In this document: positions 17,581 through 26,067 of the stretch, piece by piece | How positions within the stretch are numbered: the stretch's first letter is position 1 | How the letters are laid out: every line of letters begins with the position of its first letter | Origin: Caulobacteraceae bacterium | GTDB lineage: Bacteria; Pseudomonadota; Alphaproteobacteria; Caulobacterales; Caulobacteraceae | Assembly: GCA_947475875.1 (NCBI GenBank) | Contig: CANJME010000004.1 | Span: forward strand, 118,647 to 182,646 | Length of the DNA stretch: 64,000 nucleotides | Reading direction: 5' to 3' | Translations under genes and position numbers: made by a program | Notes under the pieces: generated by a model | Seen by the model: only the letters and a program-made list of their open reading frames with translations | The model's database searches: none | Told to the model about the DNA's origin: nothing

Positions 17581-18299
17581 ACGGGCGTCTGCCCTGGATC
17601 GGCCTTGGACTGTCCGTGGCCTTGAACCTCTTCATCGGCGGGGCCGTGATCGGTGTGCTCGTCCAGAACGCCCGCGCCCCGGCGACGCCGGCGGCCAAGG
17701 GAATAGCGGATCAGTTCGCGCCGGCCTCGGTGGGAGCAACACCGGCTCCGGCTACAGCGCCGGCGCCCGTGACATTGGAACCCGCGTCACCGCCACCGCC
17801 GGAGCCCGTTTTGGCTCAAGCGCCAGCGCCGGGTCGCGGGGGCGTTACTCCGCCCAACCAGCCCGGCAATCCGCTCTTGCGCGCCGGCGACATGCTGCCT
17901 CTCAAGGTGCGCGGGCCCTACCGCGAAGCGCTGCGCGAGGCGACCAGGGCCTCGCAGCCCAAGCTCACCGCGGCCCGCCGGGCGCGCCAGGACGTCTCGC
18001 GTCTGATGGGAGCCCGCAACTTCGATCCGCAAGCGGTGATCGCCGCGCTGGAACGAGCCCGTAACTTTGAAGTGGAGGCCCGGGCGGATGTCGAGATGGC
18101 GATGGTGATGTTCGCCCAAACCATGGCCCCGCCTGAACGCCGCCTGCTCGCCCAGGGCCTGCAGGAAGGGCCCGGCCGCGGAGGTCAGGATCCCGCCCGC
18201 GGCGGCAGAGGCCCTGGGCCCGGTCCTGGCCGCGGCGTAACTCCGCAAGGTGAGGGTCGCGCGCCCAGCCCACCGCAAGGCCCGCCGCCGCCCTCCTAG
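17577..18299 (+). CDS. Periplasmic heavy-metal-sensor-like protein (Metal_resist/CnrX-like)
   Basis: 240 residues with an N-terminal membrane anchor (WIGLGLSVALNLFIGGAVIGVLV), a Pro/Ala-rich spacer, a helical hairpin region (about 110-200: REALREATRASQPKLTAARRARQ ... FEVEARADVEMAMVMFAQTM) like CpxP/Spy/CnrX metal-sensor helices, and a Gly/Arg/Pro-rich tail. In CnrYXH-type systems the periplasmic sensor restrains the anti-sigma/sigma pair, and the gene order here matches that logic. Metal ligands are not obvious, since His is nearly absent. It is coupled to the previous gene by ATGA, and its stop shares CTAG with the convergent pleC gene. Confidence 0.7.
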   Translation: MNGRLPWIGLGLSVALNLFIGGAVIGVLVQNARAPATPAAKGIADQFAPASVGATPAPATAPAPVTLEPASPPPPEPVLAQAPAPGRGGVTPPNQPGNPLLRAGDMLPLKVRGPYREALREATRASQPKLTAARRARQDVSRLMGARNFDPQAVIAALERARNFEVEARADVEMAMVMFAQTMAPPERRLLAQGLQEGPGRGGQDPARGGRGPGPGPGRGVTPQGEGRAPSPPQGPPPPS

Positions 18300-20821
18300 G
18301 CCGCGAACGACCCGGCGGCCTTCTGTTGCTGCTGCTGGCGGAACGGGATGGTGAAGCTGACCGTGGTGCCGACACCGGGCTCGCTTTCCATTTCCAGCAC
18401 GCCGCCGTGCATCTCGATCAGGGACTTGGAGAGCGCCAGGCCCAGACCGGTGCCCTGCTGGGTTTTGGAGTGCTGGCTTTCAATCTGTTCGAACGGCTGG
18501 GCGAGTCTGGCCAGATCGTCCGGGGCGATGCCGATGCCGGTGTCGGTGACGGAAACCTTCAGCCGCTCGCTGATCGAATTGGTCAGCACCGCAGCGCTCA
18601 CCGTGACCTTGCCGCCCTTCGGGGTGAACTTGATCGAGTTGGATAGGAGGTTCAGCAGCACCTGCTTGATGGCCCGGTAGTCGGCGTCGATGTCCAGCAT
18701 CTCCGGCAGCTGGATCTCCAGCGTCAGCCCCGCTTGTTCGGCCCGGTTACGCATCAGCCGTACGGTGTCTTCCACGAGCTCGTGGAACGGCATGGGCTCG
18801 AAGCGCAGCTGCATCTTGCCCGCCTCGATCTTCGACATGTCGAGGATGTCGTTGATCAGCGCCAGAAGGTGCTGGCCGGACGACAGGATGTCCTGGGTGT
18901 ATTCCTTGTAGCGTGCGTCGCCGAGTGGGCCGAACATCTCGCCGACCATGATCTCGGAAAAGCCGTTGATGGCGTTGAGGGGCGTCCTCAGCTCGTGGCT
19001 CATATTGGCCAGGAATTCGCTCTTGGCGGTGTTGGCGCTCTCGGCCTTGATCTTGGCCGCTTCGTACTTCTTGGCCAGTTCCGCCAGTTCCGCCTGACTG
19101 GCCTCCAGATTGGAGACCACCTGCTGCAGCGCCTCTTCGTTCATGCGCCGGGCTTCATCCTTGGTTTTGATGGCGGTGATGTCGGCCGCGGTCATGACCA
19201 GGCCCCCATCCGCCGTCTTGCGCTCGGAGATCTGCAGCCAGCGCCCGTCGTTCATCAGCACCTCGCGCACGCCGCTGGCCTCAGTCGGCGGATCCTCTCG
19301 TTCGATGGCCAGTCGCGCGAACCGCTCGACCGACTCCCTGGGCGCACCGGGTTTGAGGACCCGCGGTTCGAGATTGAAAAACGCCCGGTAGTTGCGGTTG
19401 CACATGAGCAGGCGCCCCATGCGGTCCCACAGCACGAAGGCTTCGGAGACGCTGTCGATGGCGTCGCGCAGCCGGCTCTCTGCCGCTTGCGCGCGGGCCT
19501 GGGCGAACCGCTCGTCTGTCACGTCCAGCGCCACGCCGACGATCCGCGCGCCCTCGCCGCTGCGCTTGCCAGTGATGGCCTGACCCCGCGCATCGATCCA
19601 GATCGATCGCCCGTCGGGTCTGGGTGAGCGGAACGAAACATCGAAGGCGCCATAGGTTCGGGCCGATTCCAGCGCCGCGCGCACCCGGTCCCTGTGTTCG
19701 GGCGCGATGCGGTCGATGACATCCTCGCCGGAGGAAACCCCGCCACCGCCCCAGCCCAGCATGACGCCGGTGACATCGCTCATCACCACCTTGTCGCCCT
19801 TCAGGTCCCACTCCCAGATGCCGCAGCGCGCAGCCTCGACCGCCAGCCGGAAGCGCTGCTCCGTTTCCGCCTGCGCCCGGCGCGCCTCTTCCGCCCGGCG
19901 ACTCTGGATGGTCAGCAGCAGAGCAAGACCAAGACCGATCACCAGAGGCGCGAGCAGCGAATAGACCCGGTCGCGGGCCATGGCCCGGCGCGCCACGGCG
20001 CCGGCTGTCTCGGGCGAAGCGATCGCGACGATCAGGCCGCTGTCGCTGGCGCGGGACTGAGCGACTTCCAGCGCCCGCCCGCCGGCGCCCTTGCCGGAGA
20101 CGATGCCGCCTCCACTCGCACCCGCTGGCGCAACGCCCAGCGCCGCGGCGAGGGTCTTCGCCGAGCCGAGCGCCCTGGTCGCGCCGCTTGACGAGATGAT
20201 GCGGCCATCCGGAGTTGCGATCACCGCCACTTCGTCAGCCGCCATCTCGGGGAGGAGTCGCTGCAGATCAAGCGCCGCGACAATGGAATAGGCGCTCGTG
20301 GAGTCGCTCCGGCGCACCGCATAGACGATCCCCGAACGGCCATCCGGCGAGCCGATCCAGGGATCAGCCAGGCTGCCGGACGCGGCCCTGGCGGCGCTCA
20401 GCCAGTCGGCGCCGCGGGGTGGCGTCGTCTGGGCGACGACGCCCGAAGGGCCGATTACGGCTACGGCGCGCGCGGCCTTGCCGGCGGCGGCAAGGCCGGT
20501 CTCCGCGGCCTCGACGGGATTATTGGGCGAGCGGGCCGCCTGGGCGGCGGCGGCCGTCAGGGCGCCGCGCAGAGCGGCAACGTCGCCGCCAAGACGGGCC
20601 GCAAGAACTTCGGCCCGGCTATCGACACCCGAAGAATCCGCGGGTTTCCCCAGTTCGCCGATCTGGAACACCGCATAGGCGGTGTATCCGATCATGAGCA
20701 CCAGGGTCCCGGCCACCACGGCCTTGGTGAGGGTCGTCGACCACGAGCCCGACCGCCTTGGGTCGCTGGCCCGCCGTTTCTCGCGGGTCGGACGGTCCTG
20801 TTTTTGTCCAGCGCCTGACAA
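18296..20821 (-). CDS. pleC: PleC-type cell-cycle histidine kinase/phosphatase
   Basis: 841 residues. Order: basic cytoplasmic N-terminus, membrane helix (about 35-52), periplasmic sensor region, second helix (about 290-308), two PAS domains (about 325-440 and 455-560), coiled coil, HisKA with the HELRTPLNAINGFSEIM box, and HATPase (N box NLLSNSIKF, G1 DTGIGI, G2 GTGLGL). The phospho-acceptor is His609; Caulobacter PleC has His610 and 842 residues. PleC dephosphorylates DivK~P and activates PleD to set swarmer/stalked fate. The start codon is TTG. It shares the stop CTAG with the convergent metal-sensor gene and lies downstream of pepN on the same strand. Confidence 0.87.
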   Translation of the reverse strand: MSGAGQKQDRPTREKRRASDPRRSGSWSTTLTKAVVAGTLVLMIGYTAYAVFQIGELGKPADSSGVDSRAEVLAARLGGDVAALRGALTAAAAQAARSPNNPVEAAETGLAAAGKAARAVAVIGPSGVVAQTTPPRGADWLSAARAASGSLADPWIGSPDGRSGIVYAVRRSDSTSAYSIVAALDLQRLLPEMAADEVAVIATPDGRIISSSGATRALGSAKTLAAALGVAPAGASGGGIVSGKGAGGRALEVAQSRASDSGLIVAIASPETAGAVARRAMARDRVYSLLAPLVIGLGLALLLTIQSRRAEEARRAQAETEQRFRLAVEAARCGIWEWDLKGDKVVMSDVTGVMLGWGGGGVSSGEDVIDRIAPEHRDRVRAALESARTYGAFDVSFRSPRPDGRSIWIDARGQAITGKRSGEGARIVGVALDVTDERFAQARAQAAESRLRDAIDSVSEAFVLWDRMGRLLMCNRNYRAFFNLEPRVLKPGAPRESVERFARLAIEREDPPTEASGVREVLMNDGRWLQISERKTADGGLVMTAADITAIKTKDEARRMNEEALQQVVSNLEASQAELAELAKKYEAAKIKAESANTAKSEFLANMSHELRTPLNAINGFSEIMVGEMFGPLGDARYKEYTQDILSSGQHLLALINDILDMSKIEAGKMQLRFEPMPFHELVEDTVRLMRNRAEQAGLTLEIQLPEMLDIDADYRAIKQVLLNLLSNSIKFTPKGGKVTVSAAVLTNSISERLKVSVTDTGIGIAPDDLARLAQPFEQIESQHSKTQQGTGLGLALSKSLIEMHGGVLEMESEPGVGTTVSFTIPFRQQQQQKAAGSFAA

Positions 20822-20930
20822 AGTCCGATTACCCCAGGGCGGCGAGTCACCCGGGGCGGAGTCTAGGGAGGTCCGGGATTCGTGTCACGGACGAACCGCG
20901 CCGAGGTCCGCGACAGAACGACTAATCTCT

Positions 20931-20975
20931 CCATTCATGGGGAGGGGAACCACGAAGTGGTGGAGGGGAGGTCAG
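20931..20975. repeat. Degenerate copy of a CT/GA-rich interspersed repeat
   Basis: Reads CTCCATTCATGGGGAG, then GGGAACCACGAAGTGGTGGAGGGGAGGTC. It is the same block order (short palindrome, then a CGAAG(T/C)GGTGGAGGGG block) as the element at 42001-42176, so it is a second copy of one intergenic repeat family in this genome. Confidence 0.6.
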
Positions 20976-20991
20976 GAACTCACCGTGAAGA

Positions 20992-23580
20992 TCAAGCCAC
21001 TGCCTTGGACGCCAGTTCGTAGACGTTCTTGGACACCCCTTCGGCGGCAATGACCCGTTCGAGCTCGCCGCGCATCATCTGGCCCAGCGCCGGCGTATAG
21101 CGCCTCCAGCCGCCGAGCGGATCAACGAGGCGGGCTGCGACGGCCGGATTGAACATGTCGATGCGCAGGATCTGGTCGGCCAGGAACCGGTAGCCGCCGC
21201 CGCTGGGATCGTGGAAGCGCACCGGATTGGCGGTGGCGAAGGCCCCGATCAGAGCCCGCAGACGGTTGGGATTCTTTTCCTCAAAGGCGGCGTGCCGCGT
21301 AAGGCCGATAACCCGGTCGAGCGCGTCCGGGGCCGGGCTCTGCGCCTGAATCGAGAACCACTTGTCGACGACAAGCGCCTCGTCGCGCCACTTCTCGTAA
21401 AAATGCGTCAGCGCCTCGTCGAAAGCCTCGCCGCCGATCTGCATCAGGGCGCCCAGGCCCCCCATGGAGTCGGTCATGTTGGCCGCGGCCATGTAGTGAC
21501 CCTTGGCTCGCTCAACATTCGCCGCGTGGGGGTCGGCGACCAGAATGCCGATTGCCGAGTTGCGCAGCGCTCTTCGGCCAGCCGCCGCGGCGCTGGCTGA
21601 GAACTCGCCGGCTTCCTGAAGCGAGCCGTGCAGGCCGGTAAGCTGGTCGCGCAGATGGATCGCCAGCCGCGCGCGCAGGGCGTTGCGGGCCTCGTGCAGC
21701 AGGTGCGGATCGGCTGGCTGCATGGCCATTGCCAGGTCCTGCTCGGTGGGCAGTCCCAGCAGCAAGGCGCGGAAGGCTGGCTCGGCGTCCTCGTCGGCCA
21801 GCGCCCGGCCGACGGCGTCGGCGAAGCGTTCTTCACCCACCTCGTCCGGCGCTCCGCCGGCGCGGGCCAGGATCAGGTTGCGGGCCAGCATCTGGCCGGC
21901 CTCCCAGCGGTTGAACAAGTCATCGTCCGCCGCCAGCAGCACATAGGCGTCGCGCTCGGGCGCATCGGTGGTCAGGGTGACCGGCGCCGAAAACCCACGC
22001 AGTGCCGACAGCACCGGGTGCCGGGCGATGCCGGAGAGCCGCACGGTCCGTTCGGCCTCTTCCAGCACGATCAGCTGGCTGGCCTGCTTGGCCCCATCGC
22101 CATCGAGCACGCCGATGTCGATTGGAATGGGCAGGGGTTGCTTGTCCGGCTGGCCCGGCGTCGGCGCGGTGGTTTGCCGAAGTGTCAGGTCGAGGGTTTT
22201 CGCGCCCTCGTCATAGGCCGTTTCGATGCTGACCTTCGGCGTGCCCGCCTGCTCGTACCACTTGAAGAACTGGTCGAGGTTGCGGCCCGAAGTCTCGGCG
22301 AAACAGGCGATGAATGCCTCGACCGTCGTCGCATGGCCGTCCCAGCGGTCGAAATAGAGGTCCATGCCCTTTCGGAAGTTCGCATCGCCGATGATGGTCT
22401 TCAGCATGCGGATCACCTCCGCGCCTTTTTCGTAGATGGTGGCGGTGTAGAAGTTGTCGATCTTCAGATAGGAGGCGGGGCGAACAGGGTGGGCGAGGGG
22501 ACCCGCGTCCTCGGGGAACTGGCGGCCGCGCAGCTGCTTGACTTCCTTGATCCGCTGCACCGCGTGACCGCGCATGTCGGCCGAGAAGGCCTGGTCGCGG
22601 AACACCGTCAGCCCTTCCTTCAGGCACAGCTGGAACCAGTCGCGGCAGGTGATCCGATCGCCCGTCCAGTTGTGGAAATATTCGTGGGCGATGACGCCCT
22701 CAATGCGCTCATAGTCGAAGTCGGTGGCCTGGGCCGGGTCGGCCAGCAGCAGGGAAGAATTGAAGATATTCAGTCCCTTGTTCTCCATGGCTCCGAAATT
22801 GAAGTCGCGCACCGCGACGATCATGAACAGGTCCAGGTCGTACTCCCGGCCGAACACTTCCTCGTCCCATTTCATCGAGCGCTGCAGCGAATCCATGGCG
22901 TAGGCGGCGCGCGGCGCACAGCCGGGATCGACGTAGATTTTCAGAGCGACCGTGCGGCCGGACATGGTCTTGAAGCTGTCTTCCAGAACGTCCAGCTCGC
23001 CGCCCACGAGGGCGAACAGGTAGGCCGGTTTGGGGAATGGATCGTTCCAAAGCGCGAAATGGCGCCCAGCCCCAGCCGGCCCGGACTCCATCAAATTGCC
23101 GTTCGAGAGCAGATGATGGAACGCCGTCGGAGCCTCGATGCGGACGGTGAATTTCGAAAGCACATCGGGCCGATCGAGGTAGTAGGTGATCTTGCGGAAA
23201 CCCTCGGCTTCGCACTGGGTGCAGAACCGGCCGCCGGACATGTAGAGCCCTTCCAGCGCCTTGTTGTTTTCCGGGTCGATCTCGACCTCGGTTTCCAGGG
23301 TGAAGGCGTCGGGAACATCGGGCACAGTCAGGAATTCCGGGTCGACCGTGTACTGGTTGGCCGACAGATGCTCGCCGTTCAGCGAGACCGAGATCAGCTT
23401 TAGCCGCTCGCCGTTGAGCACCAGCGCCTCGCCGGCCGCGCCATTGCGGCGCAAGGCCATTGTCGCCTTCACGCGGGTGGCGTTGGGCTCAAGGTTGAAG
23501 TCCAGCCGCACTTCGTCGATGAGGAAGGCGGGCGGGCGGTAGTCGGAAAGCCGGATCGGCTGGGGGGTGTCGGTGCGCAT
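20992..23580 (-). CDS. pepN: Aminopeptidase N (M1 family)
   Basis: 862-residue zinc aminopeptidase that removes N-terminal residues from peptides in the cytoplasm. The exopeptidase motif GAMEN (about residue 260) and the zinc motif HEYFHNWTGDRITCRDW (HExxH variant HEYFH, with E in LKEGLTVFRDQ about 20 residues on) mark it as the PepN type of gammaproteobacteria and alphaproteobacteria. The C-terminal half is the all-helical PepN domain. The length fits the family (about 870). The start at 23580 is ATG. Confidence 0.95.
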   Translation of the reverse strand: MRTDTPQPIRLSDYRPPAFLIDEVRLDFNLEPNATRVKATMALRRNGAAGEALVLNGERLKLISVSLNGEHLSANQYTVDPEFLTVPDVPDAFTLETEVEIDPENNKALEGLYMSGGRFCTQCEAEGFRKITYYLDRPDVLSKFTVRIEAPTAFHHLLSNGNLMESGPAGAGRHFALWNDPFPKPAYLFALVGGELDVLEDSFKTMSGRTVALKIYVDPGCAPRAAYAMDSLQRSMKWDEEVFGREYDLDLFMIVAVRDFNFGAMENKGLNIFNSSLLLADPAQATDFDYERIEGVIAHEYFHNWTGDRITCRDWFQLCLKEGLTVFRDQAFSADMRGHAVQRIKEVKQLRGRQFPEDAGPLAHPVRPASYLKIDNFYTATIYEKGAEVIRMLKTIIGDANFRKGMDLYFDRWDGHATTVEAFIACFAETSGRNLDQFFKWYEQAGTPKVSIETAYDEGAKTLDLTLRQTTAPTPGQPDKQPLPIPIDIGVLDGDGAKQASQLIVLEEAERTVRLSGIARHPVLSALRGFSAPVTLTTDAPERDAYVLLAADDDLFNRWEAGQMLARNLILARAGGAPDEVGEERFADAVGRALADEDAEPAFRALLLGLPTEQDLAMAMQPADPHLLHEARNALRARLAIHLRDQLTGLHGSLQEAGEFSASAAAAGRRALRNSAIGILVADPHAANVERAKGHYMAAANMTDSMGGLGALMQIGGEAFDEALTHFYEKWRDEALVVDKWFSIQAQSPAPDALDRVIGLTRHAAFEEKNPNRLRALIGAFATANPVRFHDPSGGGYRFLADQILRIDMFNPAVAARLVDPLGGWRRYTPALGQMMRGELERVIAAEGVSKNVYELASKAVA

Positions 23581-23621
23581 TCCTCTGATCTAGGCCCTCA
23601 CCGCGAGCCGGAGAACCACTT

Positions 23622-24032
23622 TTGAAGCTTGTCCTGCAAAAATCACTGACCGCCGGGGAATCCCCATGGGGCGTGGCGGCGGAACTCTACGACATCGTTG
23701 TGGATGGCCAGGCGGTCGGCAACCTCAACCTGCGCACTGAAGATTCGCCCAGCATCATCGGTTTTGCGGGGCACATCGGCTACGGCGTCGAGGAGCCGCA
23801 TCGCGGCCACGGCTATGCGCTCCAGGCCTGCCGCCTGGCGCTGCCCATCGCCCGCGATCGCGGGCTCAAGACCATCTGGATTTCCTGCAACCCGGACAAC
23901 GAGCCGTCGATACGCACTATTGAGCGGCTCGGCGCGGCTTATGTCGACACCATCGAACTGCCGCCGGGCAATCGCTACTACGACCGCGGCGAGCGGCAAA
24001 AGCGGCGGTACAGGCTGAATTTAAAATACTGA
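23622..24032 (+). CDS. GNAT-family N-acetyltransferase
   Basis: 136 residues with the acetyl-CoA binding region (GYGVEEPHRGHGYALQACRLALPIARDRG, where RGHGYA is the Q/RxxGxG/A loop) and the following ISCNPDNEPSIRTIERLGA motif, typical of RimJ/RimL-like or free-standing small GNATs. The start is TTG at 23622 with GGAG about 8 nt upstream; no upstream ATG is possible within the short gap to the divergent pepN. The substrate is unknown. The last 12 nt overlap the convergent small membrane-protein gene. Confidence 0.83.
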   Translation: MKLVLQKSLTAGESPWGVAAELYDIVVDGQAVGNLNLRTEDSPSIIGFAGHIGYGVEEPHRGHGYALQACRLALPIARDRGLKTIWISCNPDNEPSIRTIERLGAAYVDTIELPPGNRYYDRGERQKRRYRLNLKY

Positions 24033-24413
24033 ATTCTCAGTGGTCTTCAGACGCCGGGAACGGCTTTCCAGTTTTCGCCGGCGTTCCAATCTAAGGTGTA
24101 TGACCACGGCAGTGGCAAGGAGGAGGGTGCCTCCACCAGAAGACCATAGAGCTTGTCGCCAGTCATCCTTCCATAGAGACCATTGACCCAACGCCAATAA
24201 CATGAGGCTAGGGAGGGCCATCAACAGAACAGCCCACCAGCGCGAACCTCTTCTGTCCGGCGTGTGATTACCCATGTTCGAAACGTACTCGCGCACGCGC
24301 TTCTTAGCCACCGAAATGATCTTTCCCGCCCACTCATGGTTGACTTTCTCGTCAAATAGTTCTCTATTTGTTCTCAATGGGGTGCCGTCAAATAAGTACG
24401 CAAAGGACGCCAA
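24021..24413 (-). CDS. Small membrane protein of unknown function, start uncertain
   Basis: Two adjacent hydrophobic segments (WWAVLLMALPSLMLLALG and ALWSSGGGTLLLATAVVIHL) followed by a very basic tail (LERRRKLESRSRRLK). The longest frame starts at TTG 24413, which lies inside the left inverted-repeat arm of the GxxExxY cassette. TTG 24377 or ATG 24275 are alternatives, but the stretch ELFDEKVNHEWAGKIISVAKK upstream of that ATG reads like protein. The region has lower GC than its neighbours, a sign of transfer. The 5' end may have been reshaped when the cassette arrived. No family recognised. Confidence 0.45.
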   Translation of the reverse strand: MASFAYLFDGTPLRTNRELFDEKVNHEWAGKIISVAKKRVREYVSNMGNHTPDRRGSRWWAVLLMALPSLMLLALGQWSLWKDDWRQALWSSGGGTLLLATAVVIHLRLERRRKLESRSRRLKTTENSVF

Positions 24414-24421
24414 GGATGCGC
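24391..24421 (+). repeat. Left inverted-repeat arm of the GxxExxY cassette
   Basis: Starts AATAAGTACGCAAAGGACGC and contains the AAGGA that serves as ribosome-binding site and the ATG at 24416. Weaker similarity to the right arm continues about 13 nt beyond, into the first codons of the gene. Confidence 0.85.
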
Positions 24422-24820
24422 GAAGAACGCGAAGAAGTCCCGGCTCCGATCGAAGCCATCGGGGCAGACATCGTGGATGCGGCGCTGAAGGTTCACCGGA
24501 CCTTCGGTCCCGGGCTGCTCGAAGCGGCGTATGAGGCCTGTCTGGTTCATGAACTCGAGCGACGTGATCACAAGGTCGACCGGCAACTTGCGTTGCCGGT
24601 CATCTATGGAGATGTTCGGGTCGACCTTGGATTCCGCATGGATCTGGTGGTCGACGATGCGGTTGTGGTGGAAGTGAAGGCCGTGGAACAACTGCTACCC
24701 GTGCATGAAGCCCAGCTGCTGACCTATCTTCGTTTTTCCAGCCGAAGGCTGGGTTATCTCATCAATTTCAATGTGCCGCTGTTGAAGCAGGGCATCCGAC
24801 GTAGGGTCCTGACGCACTGA
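24416..24820 (+). CDS. GxxExxY protein (PD-(D/E)XK nuclease-like)
   Basis: 134 residues. The motif GPGLLEAAYE near residue 33 is the GxxExxY signature, and the later FRMDLVVDDAVVVEVKA carries an Asp followed by E-x-K, as in the PD-(D/E)XK nuclease superfamily (PDDEXK_3). Members occur in scattered copies across unrelated bacteria, and their function is unproven. The start at 24416 is chosen because AAGGA in the repeat arm sits 8 nt upstream; the longer frame from 24368 reads through repeat DNA. The gene begins inside the left arm and stops 17 nt before the right arm, so gene and repeats form one unit. Confidence 0.87.
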   Translation: MREEREEVPAPIEAIGADIVDAALKVHRTFGPGLLEAAYEACLVHELERRDHKVDRQLALPVIYGDVRVDLGFRMDLVVDDAVVVEVKAVEQLLPVHEAQLLTYLRFSSRRLGYLINFNVPLLKQGIRRRVLTH

Positions 24821-24837
24821 AAATCTTGGCGTCCTTT

Positions 24838-24868
24838 GCGCATCCTTTGCGTCCTTGGCGTACTTATT
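24838..24868 (-). repeat. Right inverted-repeat arm of the GxxExxY cassette
   Basis: Reverse complement begins AATAAGTACGCCAAGGACGC and differs from the left arm at two positions (an A/C exchange at each). Another near-tandem unit (GGCGTCCTTTGCG, 24828-24840) precedes it. It ends 19 nt before the stop of the alcohol dehydrogenase gene. Confidence 0.85.
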
Positions 24869-24887
24869 TTCGAAACCTCGAAGCCAC

Positions 24888-25973
24888 TCACTGATCGAAG
24901 ACGATCACGCTCCGCGCCACCTTGCCCGTCTTCATCTCGGCAAAGGCTTCGTTGATCTGCGAGAGCTTGATCCTCCGGCTGACCATGTCGTCGAGCTTGA
25001 GCTTGCCGGCCATGTAGAAGTCGACGAACCGGGGCATGTCCACGGGGAAACGGTTGGAGCCCATCTGTGAGCCCTGGATGCGCTTTTCACCGAGGAAATC
25101 GACGCCGCGCAGTTCGATCGACACGCCCACCGGGATCATGCCGATGATGTTGGCCGTGCCGCCACGCCGGATCATGCGGAAGGATTGTTCGGCGGTGACC
25201 TTCAGGCCCACGGCCTCGAAGCTGTGATGCACCCCGCCGCTGGTCATCTGAATAACCTGCTTGGCCGGATCGCCGTCATTGGCGTTGATCACGTCGGTGG
25301 CGCCGAAATGTTTCGCCATCTCAAGCTTTTCCGGCACGGTGTCGATGGCGATGATGCGGCCAGCTCCGGCGATCGCCGCCCCGTTGATGGCCGCCAGGCC
25401 CACACCGCCCAGCCCAATAACCGCCACGGTCTCGCCAGGCCGCACGTTCGAGGTGTGGATCACAGCGCCAACGCCTGTTGTGACGCCGCAGCCGATCAGC
25501 GCGGCTCTGTCCAGTGGCATGTCCTTTCGGATCGATACGCACGCATGCTCGTGGATCAGCATGTATTCGGCGAAGGACGACAGGTTGAGGAACTGGTTCA
25601 TCGTCCCGCCGGCCTGCGACAGGCGGGGCTCCGTGCCCTCGTCCCGCTTGGTTTCCGGGCTGATGCAAAGACTCATGTGGCCGGTCAGGCACTGGTCGCA
25701 GTGACCGCAGAAGGCCGAGAGGCAGGTGATCACGTGATCACCGACCTTCACGGTGCGCACTTCCGAGCCGACCTGCTCGACAATGCCGGCGCTCTCGTGG
25801 CCCAGCACCACCGGCATGGCGAACGGATAGGAGCCTTCGACAAAGTGCAGGTCCGAGTGGCAGACGCCCGCCGCCACGGTGCGGATCAGCACCTCGTGCG
25901 GACCGGGTTTTGAAATCTGGACGTCCTCGATTTCGAGGGGTCTGCCCACTTCGCGCAGGACGGCGGCCTTCAT
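24888..25973 (-). CDS. Zinc-dependent alcohol dehydrogenase (MDR family)
   Basis: 361-residue NAD(P)-dependent dehydrogenase of the medium-chain family. Catalytic zinc ligands are in GVCHSDLHFVEG (Cys about 38) and GHESAG (His about 60); the structural zinc loop has CGHCDQCLTGHMSLC (about 90-104). The nucleotide-binding turn is VIGLGGVGLAAINGAA (about 188). The pattern fits the class III-like alcohol/aldehyde dehydrogenases annotated as Zn-binding ADH or NDMA-dependent ADH relatives. The substrate is unknown. It is divergent from the ferredoxin reductase gene, with 94 nt between the starts. Confidence 0.9.
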   Translation of the reverse strand: MKAAVLREVGRPLEIEDVQISKPGPHEVLIRTVAAGVCHSDLHFVEGSYPFAMPVVLGHESAGIVEQVGSEVRTVKVGDHVITCLSAFCGHCDQCLTGHMSLCISPETKRDEGTEPRLSQAGGTMNQFLNLSSFAEYMLIHEHACVSIRKDMPLDRAALIGCGVTTGVGAVIHTSNVRPGETVAVIGLGGVGLAAINGAAIAGAGRIIAIDTVPEKLEMAKHFGATDVINANDGDPAKQVIQMTSGGVHHSFEAVGLKVTAEQSFRMIRRGGTANIIGMIPVGVSIELRGVDFLGEKRIQGSQMGSNRFPVDMPRFVDFYMAGKLKLDDMVSRRIKLSQINEAFAEMKTGKVARSVIVFDQ

Positions 25974-26067
25974 GACTATACGCTCCCGGAAACTGGCCCA
26001 TTCGGGCCTTGTAATATTTCAGTCTCTAGCGGCTCTAGAGCAGGTCTGCGGGCTGGTCTAGCCGCAT

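Larger units (their letters stand above)
24391..24868 (+). mobile_element. GxxExxY nuclease-fold gene framed by long inverted repeats
   Basis: A 478-nt unit with 31-nt ends (24391-24421 and 24838-24868) that are inverted repeats with only two mismatches, enclosing one gene. The ends are built from about 9-nt near-tandem units of the form (A)CGC(A/C)AAGG. The gene's ribosome-binding site and start codon lie within the left arm. No transposase is present, so any mobility would depend on its own nuclease or on host recombination. Confidence 0.65.

Noticed and set aside
21628..23403. 591-codon plus-strand frame
   Set aside because: Antisense to pepN; composition (Gly, Gln, Val, His, Arg) is that of a reverse-complement frame.
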